Assembly (NCBI GenBank): GCA_002118135.1
Contig: BDIU01000173.1
Coordinates: 164,507-228,506, forward strand
DNA from: Trebouxia sp. TZW2008
Taxonomy: Eukaryota; Chlorophyta; Trebouxiophyceae; Trebouxiales; Trebouxiaceae
DNA: 64,000 nucleotides
Direction of reading: 5' to 3'
The position numbers and the translations under genes are program-made. Positions 52,435-64,000 of the stretch are shown here, piece by piece. Positions within the stretch are counted from its first letter, which is position 1. Each line of letters starts with the position of its first letter. The notes beneath the pieces were generated by a model that worked only from the letters and a program-made list of their open reading frames with translations, did no database searches and was not told the origin of the DNA.

Positions 52435-54834
52435 TCAAGCTGACTGAAAGAAGCCAGCCTTGTTGCCAGTGTTCATCACATTGTGTGATTGGTCTGCCTG
52501 GCTGTGGCCACTGCCAGAAGCAACCCCAGAGGGCCCTACCGGGGTGGTCATTTCAGCCTCCCTGGCATACACCAAACTGCCTCTACCAGCACCTTCTGTG
52601 ACAGCTGCTGGCACAGCCTGCATGGCCTGTTCTTGTGGCAAATCACTGTTGGCCCTTTGATGTCCATTGTGCTGTGTAAAGGCTCCATATTGACTGTTCC
52701 CAGAAGTCTGTGCGTCTGTGTGTGACGCATTCTCCAGGGGACCCACATGTGACTGGGTGGTGTTGCCAGTCACAGCTGTTGTGGGGTTAGAGGTTGTGCC
52801 ATTTGTGGCAGTTGCTGCAGCAACCGGGGCTCCGGCAGCTAGAGGGGCAGTTGTGGGGTTGGGCTTGCGTGCAAACCAGCCCTTGGTCGGAGCAGCTGCC
52901 CTAGGGCTGCTGGCGTAGGCTGGAGAAGTGTAGGTGTTAGCTGCTGGGTAGGCTGTTGTCATGCCTGTCATGCAGGTCTCTGCATCACCCACAACTGCAG
53001 CAAAAGCACATGAAGGTCAGAATCTGCATCACCCAGAACAGCAGCAAATGCATATCAAGATCAGATTCTGCATCAGCCATGACTGCAGCGAAAGCAAAAC
53101 AAATTTGGACAGATTGATCATTCCAAGCAGCAATGTACATGAGCAATTGTGGAGCTGCGCCTTGCATCATTGCAAGTGGATGTGTAGGCAAGGCACAGCA
53201 GCTGCCATACAGCATACGTGGGTCAGATTTGCGCAGTGCAAAGTCAAAACTTGAGAAACTCTGATGCTGTATTTTTGCAAGCTGTGTAAAGATGCATGCT
53301 TGTAAATTGTGTGTGGCGAGCCAGCAACTCAGCTACTGCAGTGCAAGTAGTTGAACATTTGCTGCAACAAGATGGTGCATGAATAAGTCCTGAGAAAACT
53401 TATGACAAATGCTGCAGAATGCAAAGCTGACCTGTAGCTGGCTGGTTGAAGCTCCTCCTGAAGAAGAAGAGCATGGCCCATGTGAGCAGGTAGATGCCAG
53501 CTGTCACCCATGCCAACACGAATGCAACTCCGTACGCTATTGACACTCCATGACCCCAGTGAGGAGCTGCACATCACCAAAGACCTAGTTAGCAAACTTG
53601 ACAAGACACTTTGAGTTGAAGCTTGAAATGTGTCAAGGGTTTGAGCACCAACAGATTGTGCTGAGAATGATACGTGTGTGTCAAGCAGTACAAGGCATTC
53701 GTAGCAGATCGAAATCTGTCAGCAGCAAAACACCAGCAGTCAACGCTGAGTGAAAAAGCAACAGTGTTGTGCTGAAATTAGAAGCCAGTGCCAAGCAACT
53801 CAAGACAGTTTCAGCAGGCAGAAAACAAAGGACACAATGCGAGAACAAAGTGGATTGGACTGATAGCGCAAAAAGTTGGTTGAGAAAGGGCTTACTTGTT
53901 TGCCACAATGACTTCTCATTGCCTGCCCACATGACAATGCCTGAGAGAATCAGCCACAAGCCAGAAATGCCGTATGAGGCTACAATATAGCCATACCTGC
54001 AATCCAACACATGATTGTCAGACATGATTTGTAGCTTTTCCTGGGCTGCCCTTATGCACAGAGACTCCTGTTATATTGACAAACAGCTTAAAGTTGCCTT
54101 TCACGTGTCATTTCCTCTGTAGTACTTTACTGTGTTGCCAACATGATGACAGCAACACAATGCTTCATTGCTAGAGTCTCTCGTGTATAATTTTCTTGTT
54201 GCTGAACTTACCCAAAGCCGGTGCCATGACGCCTGGCGCTCTTCCACAACAGGGTGAATAAAGCCATCACATTTGTGAAGACCACTGCCACTGCTCCGAA
54301 GAACTCAGCTGCAGTACAAATCAGGCAAGTGAGATCACCGTGAACGGGCGCAGGGAAGATTGACTGACCGCGCTGCATTTGACTGTCATATGCAGTGCAA
54401 GCAATTCACCTGCCATGGGGCCGCGTATCTGTCTACGCCCAGTGAAGTCGGCGGTGTTGTGCACCCGGTGCATCTGTGCGAAACTGATCAGGGCCAGAAC
54501 CGCAAAAGCAGAGCTCACCAGCTGCACAAAAGCAAAGAAGTGAGGCGTCTTGTTTGCATCTGTCGGAAAGCTCTGCAACTCGACATCAGTCGGCGCTGCG
54601 CCTTCGACACGTTTGCTGAAGCTCGATCACACGACCACGCATCACAGTTGCGGCAACAGGACACGACTTTCGTCGTTTGCGCTAGCGCAGGCTCAAAAGA
54701 TGCAAAGCGGCAGTGAGCCTCACCGTACTCAAGGCCCAAAAAACCCAGAAGGTGGCGCGAGACGCCACGAACCATCTCCGCTTGGGGTCGGAAGCAGCGG
54801 CCGTTCCGGCAGTCTGATGCTTTCTGAAGCCCAT
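52435..54834 (-). CDS. Four-helix membrane protein with low-complexity cytoplasmic tail
   Basis: Six exons: 54724-54834, 54410-54572, 54212-54308, 53896-53996, 53432-53566, 52435-52994 (TGA); phases agree; 388 aa. A basic N-terminus is followed by hydrophobic segments: TFWVFWALS (weak), FVQLVSSAFAVLALISF, FFGAVAVVFTNVMALFTLLW, ISGLWLILSGIVMW and VAFVLAWVTAGIYLLTWAML. This spacing resembles MARVEL or other tetraspan membrane proteins; I could not fix the family. The last exon (~185 residues) is rich in Thr, Ala, Gly and Pro and probably disordered. A short AAC/CAG repeat precedes its acceptor. Confidence 0.7.
52979..53105 (-). repeat. Three tandem ~50-bp copies at the last acceptor
   Basis: CTGCATCACCCA or CTGCATCAGCCA followed by GCAGCAAA recurs at about 52980, 53028 and 53070, each able to supply an acceptor for the last exon of the membrane protein. 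Confidence 0.6.
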
Positions 54835-55988
54835 GCCTTGTTCTTTTCCCCTAAGTTTTTGGCGTTCGGCCGCGACTTGTGTAGCTTGAGTATCTACTGT
54901 ATCGGAACAGCATTTCCGAGACGTCATAAATCAGCGGAACATGCCAGCTGGCGTGTCTTGGCGTTATGCCTAACACGTAAGCCCGCGTCCTAGGCGGTTC
55001 GTATTCGGCCAACTCTATCACTCACTCACGGTCAGACTCAGCCCGCTACAATGACCAAGGCGCCTTGGCAAAACAGTAAATGCCTGTGCCTGCTTGTTGT
55101 CTCTCTTTGCCTGAGGTTAGTGAGGTGCTTGAACTCAAAACAATTGTCACAGCAGGGGCTTCGGTGATTTGCTAGCAGCGCTGCAAGTCTCTGTAAGCAA
55201 TTGGCAGAGGCTTGCTGAACCAAATCATGAGCATGCATCACATTCCATTGTGTGTACCTGATTGGGACAATGTCAACCACATGTCATGGAAGACATAAGC
55301 AACTGTATGATGTGTCATGCATGACCTCAGTGCATATGATGGCAGTGTATGAAGCTTCAACATTACATCAGGATTACTTGCACAACAACTCATTCAAATA
55401 GCAGCACTTCACAGCTGTGTGAAGCCTAGATTCCCGCAATCTACAAATTCAGAAAGTTGCCAACCTGCTCAACTCAAAACAGCGCAATCTGTCTACACGA
55501 GCATGGCCCATTAGTTTGACACCACACAAACACTACAGGAAAAGGAGGCTAAGTAGTCACTGCAGTAGCTATCACGCAATATGAGGAGGGCCCTTGATCA
55601 CAATGCAGTATCTGTGCTCACATTCGTTTGGCAATGCGCAGTAAAGGCAGGCTACTTGACACTTCCAGCATTTCTTTGCAGTCCTCTAACACTTGTATGT
55701 ACAAAACACAACTTAGGACGCCTACTTCAGTCCGCAAAGCTCTCCACTTTTGGCGCTTGCATAGATTCATTTATTGACGAATTCTGCTGTCTAGTTGTAC
55801 TACAGCTTCAGCATACCACGGCCCATCCGAGTCAACTCATGCTCAGCACTCATGAGCACTGAGTAACCCATCAGCCTGGCCTATGCTTCTGTGCTTCAAG
55901 TGACTGTAGACTGTGCTGTTCACTGACTCAGACTTTCTGTGTGAAGAATGTGGTGAACCACACAGGTTAACTGTCTAACCTATGTGGC
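54835..55988. other. Intergenic; possible short plus-strand exon
   Basis: A plus-strand ATG at 55051 opens a 36-codon frame with a signal-peptide-like start (KCLCLLVVSLCLRL), too short to call. Otherwise nothing clear. Confidence 0.3.
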
Positions 55989-58900
55989 TTAACCTGAGGA
56001 AGCAGTGGCACCGGCAGAAGCGGCGGCAGATGCCGAACCTCCAGAGGCAGATGACTGAGGAGCTAGGGCTGCAGGGAATGTGGCTGCTGGTGTGCCTACA
56101 GTATGAGACACTCTAACTCAGTCTACTATGTTGCAGCAGCGTTGTGTGCTGAGACACAAAACGTAAACAGCACATGCACAGAAAACCCGTACTGCAATAT
56201 TGTGTGCTGTGACTGGGACAAACTTAGCACTTGCAGAGAATGTTCTATTTCATGGCAGCATCTGGCGCTCAAGCTGAGAGGCAGACACCAGATGCAGACA
56301 TCACTCTGTGATATTGTAGTATTCTTTGCTGTACTTGCGTTCCGCTGCAGTATCTGGTGCTCAGCTTTGAATGCAAGCAACAGATGGCACGACGCAGTGC
56401 TGTCCAAAAACTTGGTACCAAGCTTGGAGACAGTGAGCATTGGTAATAGGACTGACTGTACAGCACAAATCAGGCACATGCACAGTGTGGGTTGTGTACA
56501 GAGCATGATTCTGCAAACTCATCATGTGCTTGACATTGCAGACATTCAGGACTGTAGGTGCTGTTACAACTCGGTGCCGTCCCTAGCAGTGATATGACTC
56601 GAGCATGCTGCTGCATGCGCTGTTTTGCTGTGCCAGGTTAAGAATGGGTGAGATTACATGGGCAAAAGGCTGAATGCCTGAACATACAGTGAAACGCAAA
56701 AGCATGCAGCATTGGCTTTATGCAATTTTGCAAATTAAGTAAGCAGCGGTTGGCTCTGTTTCAAGTTGAATGATGGCTTACTTGGAGCAGGTGCATTGGC
56801 AGGGGCTCCCTGAGTGGTGGCAGCAGGTGCCACAGCTGGGGCACCGCCAGCAGGAGTGGCAGGAACAACTGGAGCAGTGCCACTGGCAGGTGCAGTGGCA
56901 GGGGCCACAGGTGTAGTGCGTCCTGAAGCTGGAGCCACAGCTGGGGCCACACCTGGGGCGAAGGGGCCGTTGGGAGTGACTGTTGGCTTTGGCACGCTAG
57001 TCTGGGTGGGTGTTGGGGTAGGGCTTGGGGTCAGGGATGGGGTAGGCACAGGTTGGATGGGTGCTGCTGGTGTAGGGTTGATTGGGTAGGTTTGCTGGTT
57101 GCAGTTGGCAATGGATGGGAAGCTGAAGAAGAGGGATGCTGCAGCTGTGGCGGTGGCGGTGGCTGATGCTGACCCTCCACCGCATGAGGTGACTGTTGCT
57201 GAAGATGTAGCGTATGCGTCTGCATCAGTAACATCAGTAGTCAGTATGCACTGCAGCCATCTAGTGATCAAAAAGCCAGATTTGTGTTGTAGCCTGTCAT
57301 TGCAATATTAAGCTGAAATGCATTACATATTGCTTATTGTTGTTACTGAGTGTCATTCTAAAGCAGATGCAAGGGCAAGCGTCATCACCTGTCACAAGTA
57401 TGTCAACAATGCAGACTGTGCTATGACAGCTGACATGTAGATAATATGCATATTGTCATCGTCCCATTATGCGTGACACATGACACTGCATCACATTAAG
57501 TATGACACTCCATCACATGATGTATGACACAACACGCAGTACAGCACAGTCACAAAGAAGTGCCAACAAACTTGCTTGACAAGCGCTAATGCATTGGCCA
57601 AACAAAAGGGTGACAGCACTCACTTGCGATGGCAGTGTACACAACTCCATTACAGCCAGTGCCAGTGGCAATGGCCTGAGCAAAGGCCTGGGCCACAGCT
57701 GTGGCGGTCACAGGGTTACAGATGTTGTTCTGAATGACCTGGGTTGCGCTTGTGGCATTGCTGGTAGCAATGGCAGTCTGAGCAGTGGACACTGCAGTGC
57801 TAGCAGCAGCACTAGCTTGAATGGTGGAGTTGAGCAGGCATTGACCAACAACTGAGAAGCGGGCAACAGCTGAAGCAAAGCTGCTTGCGCCTCCGTCGTA
57901 GCCGTTGGAAACAGTGGTGGCCACTGCTTGGGCTCCTGCGGATAACAGAAGTGATGCTGAGTACACTATGTGAATGTATGCTTGTGGATGCATGCAGCTC
58001 CATGTGTGCATGCGGGCTCATGTGTGCATGCAGAGCAGCAGATGCAGTTTCTATTTACAAGGCACACTTTGGATGGTACATTTTTGTTTCAGGAAGTCAT
58101 CCAAGGACAAGAATGCACTGTACATTTTGCTGCTCACAATATGGCTGCATGTACAGACCAACTGCTGGTTGACAGATGAAAGGAGGTCAACAAAATGCCC
58201 GCTGAATGCTTGCAAGGATTTGACATTGCAAAATGACACATATGCAAGTCTGTCTGATGGCCTGCACAGTCACTTGCATATTGCAATAAGTGGTATGACT
58301 CATTTTGACTGATCAATATGGGCTGCAAACCAACTATGCCAGGCAGGTGTAAAAGCCATGCCACATGCTGTGTGTCAGGCTGTAGCACTTACTGACAAGT
58401 GCTGACCCAACACCATTGCTGCATCCCTGGTTGAAGATGGCCTGAGTGATGGCAACTCCTGTGGCAGAGGTGACTGCACAGCCCTGGGCAAATGCAGCGG
58501 CAATCCCAGTGGCGGCAGCTTCTGTTTGACGGTTCTGCAAAACACTGGTGATGGCATCTGCGTAGGCATAGCTGTAATCCAGGCAGTTGATGCCAGGGCG
58601 AGCTGTGTCGTTGGCTGAGGCCTTGGCAGCGGCAATAGCAGTGGCGTTGGATGTAGCAAAGGCTGCCACATTGGCTGCTGTGACTGAGGAGCCTTGGTTG
58701 ACTGAAAGGGCAGCAGCGATGGCAGACGATGCAGCCTGCGAGCAAGGAAGAGATGTCAACGCGACAGCCGTGCAGGGAGCTTTACGCCACAAGAAATGCG
58801 CTATGTTGGGCGAGCATGGCCCGCGTCAGGCAGCTTTGACAAGCGGTTTACCTGAATGTTGTTGGCGCCGTAGAAGGACAGCAGGGCCGAGGAGTAAGCT

Positions 58901-59265
58901 TGGGCAATGACTTGCTGGTTCTGAGCGCTGTTCTTGGTGTTGGTGAAAGCCAAAGCATATGCTTGAGCTGTGGCGTTACCAGATGTGGCATTCGATCCGA
59001 CGAGTGCACTGACGAAGGCGGATGCCAGAGCAGATGAGGAGCTGCTGCCGGAGGATGTCGCAGAAGATGCAGCTTGTGCAATGGCGGCTGCGGCAGCTGT
59101 GACGTTGGGAGACGAGCTAGTCAGGTTTAAACTAGCATACGACGCTGCCTGAGCCTCTGCAGACGAAGAGCTCTGCAGCAGCTCGCGGGAAGGACGAGCC
59201 TGGCCAAACTGAACGCTGCAAACCGCCAGGACAAGACACAGCAGTGTGCAAGCCAAGCGAGCCAT
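55989..59265 (-). CDS. Secreted Ala/Ser-rich, Pro-rich silk- or wall-like protein
   Basis: Five exons: 58852-59265, 58393-58735, 57624-57935, 56782-57219, 55989-56095 (TAA); phases 0,1,1,1; 537 aa. A clear signal peptide (LACTLLCLVLAVCSVQFG) is followed by ARPSRELLQ, a motif I associate with secreted proteins of green algae. Exons 1-3 encode Ala/Ser/Thr-rich helices with Asn-x-Ser/Thr sites and a few paired Cys (NCLDYSYAYADA, GCSNGVGSA, CNPVTATAVAQAFAQAIATG). Exon 4 is Pro-rich (PTPSLTPSPTPTPTQ) and then repeats of APA/VAPA, as in hydroxyproline-rich wall glycoproteins. It ends in a Ser/Ala/Gly tail. A structural role in the wall or extracellular matrix is inferred from composition. Confidence 0.72.
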
Positions 59266-59689
59266 TGCGATGTGCGACTTGACGGCTGTGATCTCTGCAA
59301 GGCACGAGCGTTGTCACACAGACAGACTCGCACGGAGGCAAAGGGTTGCTGCGTGCGATGGACCGATGGGAGCTGTGCTATGGAGCGAGCAAGTGCAGTC
59401 GATTGCAGGCAATGGGCACTCTGTGAACTTCTCAGGAAAGCTTCCCCCCTTAAGTGCTGCTTGAGTGCAAGAACTGGATGAACATTGGCGTTGCCCGTTC
59501 GTGCACGCGTCCGACGGAGAGGAGGCCATTAGGTAACCCCAGACTTCCCCTCTGGCTTCCGCAGTGACAGAGACTTGCAAGGTGGCAGGGCAGCTGTCAC
59601 TGTCTCTTTCGCAGTCTACGACGGTCCTGTCTGGCTAGATCTCTCACATCCGATCAGACTTGTTGGCTGGCTAAAGGATGTAAAATAGG
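59266..59689. other. Upstream region of the secreted protein gene
   Basis: Expected 5' UTR and promoter of the minus-strand gene. No clear core element seen. Confidence 0.35.
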
Positions 59690-60982
59690 GCAGACAGTAT
59701 TTGTGCTCACTGTGGCTCTGGGTCGATTGCTGATGAGTTTCATCTTGTATTCGCATGCAATCTTTTACAGCCGCTTAGGCATCAGTATGCTTCTCTTTTC
59801 ACATCTCAGACTGACACCATGAGATCTTTTTTTGGTCAAAGGGATCGTATGCAGGTGTTCAAGTTCATTCTTGATTGCCTTGATTGTCTCAATATATATA
59901 TTTGCATATCTGACCACTGACCTTAGGGTATTTATAGTGTTTCTCAGGATTATGTCGACCTTTAGGGTTCTGAAAAGCCATATGAGTGTGTGTAGGATCC
60001 CTTTCAGATTCATATTCCAATTTAAAGTTCCAGCTGTCACCAGCTTTAAAATTACCTTTTGCCTGTAACTTTGCCAGATTCCCTTACTAATGGCCTGTAC
60101 AAATACTGCACTAAGTATTGTGATAAGTCTAAACGTAAGCTTACCAGGTTACTAGAGATTTTTCAAAAAGTTGTAATAAAACCCTGTGTCTGGGGCTTGA
60201 GAGATTGTGCCGGCAACCTAGTAACCTGATAACCTGCAGTAGATTAACGCACACACACACGGACTACTCCTGTTTGATCCAGACCCCGGAGGGATCTGGC
60301 GTGCCTTGCAGCATAACACAGTAGACTATTGAGGTGCCCGTGTGTGCGTGCAGTTTTGCTGAGGGCTGTACGCAGTTTCGCCAGAAGCTGTACGCAGTCC
60401 GTGCAGCGTTCAGGTGTTGAAGCTGCAGTGGGCTGGTGCTGATGCTACAGAGGTTGCATGCAGTTTCTGCAAAAGCTGCTTCAAAAAACCAACTGTGCCT
60501 TACAGACTTTTGTGAGATGAGCAACAGGATTACATAACACTGGAGGAACCTGCATGCAGACACGTGAATATATGAGCTTATCTAGATTCCTATTACTGTT
60601 TCTGTAGCTACAGTAGAATGGCTGACTTGAACAGCATCCTAGGCGCGATTACTACCGCGTTCATCATGTCGTTGTTAGCTATTTGCTTGATTTCAGAATG
60701 TTGTTATGGATACCACTTTCGAGAACCTGAAAAAGCATCTAAATCAAATCATCTAAATGAACCCTAGCGAGATCAAGGCAGCCCTATAGGGAATCTTCAA
60801 GGCGACGTGCATAGGTCCCTTCACGCCAGAGTATAAAGCCCAGATCAGAGTGTATCTGCAGACAATAGAACTCGCTCTTCTAAAAGCCTGAGTTCACTAG
60901 CACCTACGCCTTTGTCTGCAAGGAGCTGGAGATCATAGCCTCGGACCTCTACGATATAATAGACCATGATCGAGGACACTGA
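59690..60982. other. Possible decayed viral or mobile element
   Basis: Composition and layout differ from the neighbours. On minus, 59765-60040 encodes a 91-residue Lys/Ile-rich helical frame. On plus, 60618-60767 encodes a 49-residue protein with a membrane helix (ITTAFIMSLLAICLI); a second frame starts at 60757, overlapping its stop by 11 bases, is broken by TAG at 60787, and ends at 60891; a third fragment (FVCKELEIIASDLYDII) follows in another frame to 60982. Overlapping short intronless frames are typical of compact viral or selfish DNA. No family is recognised; the call is inference. Confidence 0.35.
60142..60231. repeat. 14-bp inverted repeat
   Basis: TACCAGGTTACTAG at 60142-60155 and CTAGTAACCTGATA at 60218-60231 pair at 13 of 14 positions across a 62-bp spacer, between the frames of the possible mobile element. 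Confidence 0.6.
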
Positions 60983-61270
60983 ACATATCCTGCAAACTCT
61001 TGACAGTTGCATGCCACTCGCCTCGCAACAACGAGTGAATGTTCCACTGTTGCTTGATACGGCAGGAAACCTCTTTTCTTGCTTCTGTGGCACGTTTCAA
61101 GGGCAACAGTAGCCAAGTTGCTGTTGGCCAGATTAAGGGCAGCAGGTACTGCCGGATGTGTCTGCACAATGTGTACGTGTGATGAGCTGTCTGCATGCTG
61201 GCTACGAATGGCTGATGCATGTTGGCGGTTGTCAATGCATTGAATTACAGCCTGTCCAACAAACGTGGCT

Positions 61271-61753
61271 CTACAAAGTTATGCAGGTGACAGCGCGAAC
61301 TCCAGTGCTATGCCTGCTGGCTTCCGCACATTCCTCCACTGCTCGTGCAGCACTCTTGACAATTGCTGCACGGCGTGTCAGGTGTAGAGCCTGCGTGTCA
61401 CTGGCGAGATCGCAGTAGCAGTTTGTGATATCGCCTGGCGCACTTGGCGTCCGGGGATGCTCAGTTGCATCTCCGTGATAAAACAGAATGCTGAAGTTGC
61501 GAAGCCTAACATAGTGCGTATCAAAAGGCGACGGCAGGACCCTGCACGGTTTGATCTGAGTACGCATGTACAGACGAGTCGGCATATCAGCAAATGCAGC
61601 CAAAGTCATTTGACACTCACTGCTGCAGTCATTGAAGCATTCCGGCAAGCTGCACAGAATGCAGTTACTGTTGACCGCTTTGCAAACCTCGCAGTCAGCA
61701 CTAACCACACACAAGAGGCGCAAATTCCAGCTAGTAACTACAGTCAGTGACAA
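61271..61753 (-). other. Open minus-strand frame, uncertain
   Basis: A 160-codon frame contains FDTHYVRLRNFSILFYHGDA and AAIVKSAARAVEECAEAS, which reads like coding sequence, but no splice partner or family was found, and a competing plus-strand exon overlaps it. Confidence 0.25.
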
Positions 61754-62334
61754 GCATCCAGAAACAGCAGACTTGCTGCAAGCACCACAATCAGGGTGAC
61801 ATTAATACGTGGCCTGCCAGCTCTACCAATCATGAAGCACGCTATCATCACTGCCATTTTACAGGAAGGCAATAGACAAGCTTGAAAGCAACAAGGAAGG
61901 CAACAATGCAGGCACAGCGCTTTGGCCGCATACAGGCAGGTGCACATATCAAGAGCAGAACATGATGCTGTGCAACAAAATTGACAGGAGTTACGATTTC
62001 GTACACACAGCAGCAGACCAGTCAAGCGCTGCCCAATAGCTGCTTAGGTGCCAATTTGAAAAGAAAATTGTGCCAGCAAGGCTGCTTTGAAATCAGCAGC
62101 ACAATCAACGCGGTATTTGCTGTGCCCGCATGATGACTGCTAAGTTGCTGCTGCAGTGGTGCCAATGAAGCACATATCCCAAAGAATTACTATCCTCTTG
62201 TGCAAGAGAATTTGCTGCAGCAGCAGCAGCTTCTGCAACAGCAGCCGTCACAAGGTCTTGAAGAGGTACAGCTTGCTGTCACAGCCCTTGCAATCCACGT
62301 CCTCAATCTCCCTTCAACACGCAAGCTATTCTGA
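61629..62334 (+). CDS. Tentative 3' exons of a plus-strand gene
   Basis: Candidate exons 61629-61733 (IEAFRQAAQNAVTVDRFANL), 61865-61939 (KAIDKLESNKEGNNAG) and 62157-62334 (HIPKNYYPLVQENL, a Gln run, then a stop). The last two join in phase 2; the first does not match, so an exon may be missing. No family recognised. Confidence 0.35.
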
Positions 62335-63665
62335 TGCAGGATGTATGTGATGAGGAGTTTGTAATGGACTACTGTGCCCTATCTCAGAATGACCAATTGT
62401 AACGGATTACCGTCACTACATATTCAATAAACCATGCATGACACGTGCTATACTAGCACTGCTCATTACTCATCACATCTTCCGCATATCAACTCCATTA
62501 ATCAACCACGCGTGTTATCTCAACACTCCCTATTGACGGTTTACTCGGTGACAAGCGCCAGCTTGTTACACCAATCATGTTCAGGGGCAGGTTCCCAGAA
62601 CATGCCCATCATCCAGGTACAAACAGCAAAAAGCATTGCAGAAAATGGACACTGGTCTAGACCTTATCAGAGATGGCCTACCAAGGAACATCTGTCAGCT
62701 TTCAACAATCATGTAGACCCAGCAGTGAAAAGAAATGTCTACTTTGCTAGCCTGGTGTGGCAAAAGATCCTGCAGCCATCTCAGCAGTCATAAGCTTTGC
62801 TATGCACAGGTAAGCGGTGATGAGCTGTGGTGGGAGGAGGCTGGCGATGTCTGCAGCAATGCTGAGCAGAGTGACGACTCCAATGCAGAGGATTGGTGAG
62901 CTGTTGCTGTGCAGCCTGCAAATAGCATACAACAAAGCTTTGCAGTTGTACACAAGCCTCAAGACTGCAACCAGACAATGCCATGTAGGTATGGAAATGA
63001 CTATCCAGAAATCTACAGAGTCTAAATGTAGTGAACGATTAGATGGAGAGCACAACTCAGTTGACTGCTAACACAGCATGGCATTTGGCTTGTAAAGCTT
63101 GGTCACAGGATATACGGTCAATGTATAAAGTTTTGAGTGCAAATGTATGACGATCCAGCTGATCCAGCTCAGCACCAGTGCAGGCAGTGTATGTGCTCCC
63201 ACAATCCTCTACCGGTTTTGGACACCACCATATGTATGTTTTGTCAGGATGACACTTTTGTCAAGTCCTTTCAAAACTTCCTCTTTTTTGTCAAGCATTG
63301 GCATACTACTAACTGGCATTAGATACAAGGGTTGATGGGACCCATCAGCAGTTTGTCAGCATATGTAATACAAGTTTCAGCCCGATCAAATAGCCCGCAA
63401 GTCTGCAAGCCAGGTGCAGGATTCAGTTGCCTGCAGAACCCTTGCAAAGCCCCTGCAGCGACTTGCAGCAAGCATACGCTACGGCAATGTCTCGCTCTGA
63501 CATTGACAGTACCAACAATGACTTAGCTTTTGTTGGCATGCCATCAGCAAAGCAGCCTTTGACCCATGTCTTCTGAGACGACTCAATTGCAAGGCAGCCT
63601 CATACGAACAGCAACAAATGCACTAGGTCGTGCAATCATTGCATCGATCTTGGCAGGAAAATTTG
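62335..63665. other. No firm gene; weak membrane-protein-like frame
   Basis: A minus-strand frame at 62747-63055 contains ILCIGVVTLLSIAADIASLL, possibly a transmembrane exon, but no partner exon was found. Other frames show nothing recognisable. Confidence 0.3.
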
Positions 63666-63848
63666 TCAAATTCTTGGAGTTCCAAAAACGAGCCGCCTGC
63701 TCTTTGGGCATTGTTTGCTGGCTTCAATCCATGTAATTGAGCCAATTGCTTCTGAAATCTGCTCGGCATCGTGCTTGGTTGCACCAACGTGTTGGGGCAC
63801 CAACAACTCTTCCTCAAAAACTTTGGAGCACAGATGACGTTGGACAAC
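63666..63848 (-). CDS. Tentative last exon of a minus-strand gene entering from the right
   Basis: After an AG acceptor at 63849-63850 the frame reads FEEELLVPQHVGATKHDAEQ and IGSITWIEASKQCPKSRR to a TGA, 60 residues. The rest of the gene would lie beyond 64000. Unrecognised. Confidence 0.35.
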   Translation of the reverse strand, partial: VVQRHLCSKVFEEELLVPQHVGATKHDAEQISEAIGSITWIEASKQCPKSRRLVFGTPRI

Positions 63849-64000
63849 CTCATTTTAGGAGAGTCCACGAAGCGCCAGGACAAGATGCTTGCAGGTCTAT
63901 CACCTGGTTTTGCAGAAGGGCCGCAGCATGGGCCGATATCAGGCTGGAGCTTTGTCTGCGTCTGCAACCACTGCTGACGCCGTGAGCTGCTGTGTGCAGG

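Overview
This is nuclear DNA from an intron-rich eukaryote, most likely a green alga (chlorophyte). The genes are split by GT-AG introns and a few GC-AG introns. Several proteins start with plastid-type leaders, and one secreted protein carries the RELLQ motif after its signal peptide that I associate with algal wall proteins. The lineage is inferred; no rRNA or organelle marker is present. I found no tRNA, rRNA or CRISPR array. Exon models below were built by hand from reading frame, splice consensus and phase.

Layout. 91-2621 (+): 3' part of a SAP-like gene built from repeated symmetric exons. 3591-9907 (-): a CysM-type cysteine synthase fused in frame to a TRP14/TXNDC17-type thioredoxin. 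10442-11922 (-): small plastid-leader protein. 13024-17744 (-): TauD/TfdA-type dioxygenase, divergent from 18195-20479 (+), an HD-like DUF6817-type protein. 22052-22959 (-): small basic protein. 24675-25265 (-): single-exon unknown. 26268-28067 (-): multi-exon unknown. 29047-38342 (-): a USP-type deubiquitinase that runs in frame, through one TAG codon, into a very long Ala/Ser/Thr-rich protein with a C-terminal membrane anchor. 38899-50166 (+): a UvrD/Rep-like SF1 helicase of 15 exons, divergent from the deubiquitinase. 52435-54834 (-): four-helix membrane protein with a Thr/Ala-rich tail. 55989-59265 (-): secreted Ala/Ser-rich and Pro-rich, silk- or wall-like protein. 59266-64000: poorly coding sequence with overlapping short reading frames that look like a decayed mobile or viral element, plus weakly supported exons.

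The most unusual feature runs through the whole window: most genes contain 'exon echoes', tandem degenerate copies of one of their own exon edges (usually acceptor plus 5' exon half, sometimes donor plus 3' half) lying in the flanking intron. In the SAP-like gene the copies are in-frame exons; in the helicase they have damaged the catalytic motif II exon and produced a second motif III exon; at the helicase 3' end they became a ~119-bp satellite. The fused cysteine synthase-thioredoxin is the best candidate for an undescribed biochemical system: one half of this family can make S-sulfocysteine or cysteine, and the other half reduces cystine-type disulfides. Two 174-bp copies of a pogo-type MITE and a fold-back element with 84-bp arms are also present.
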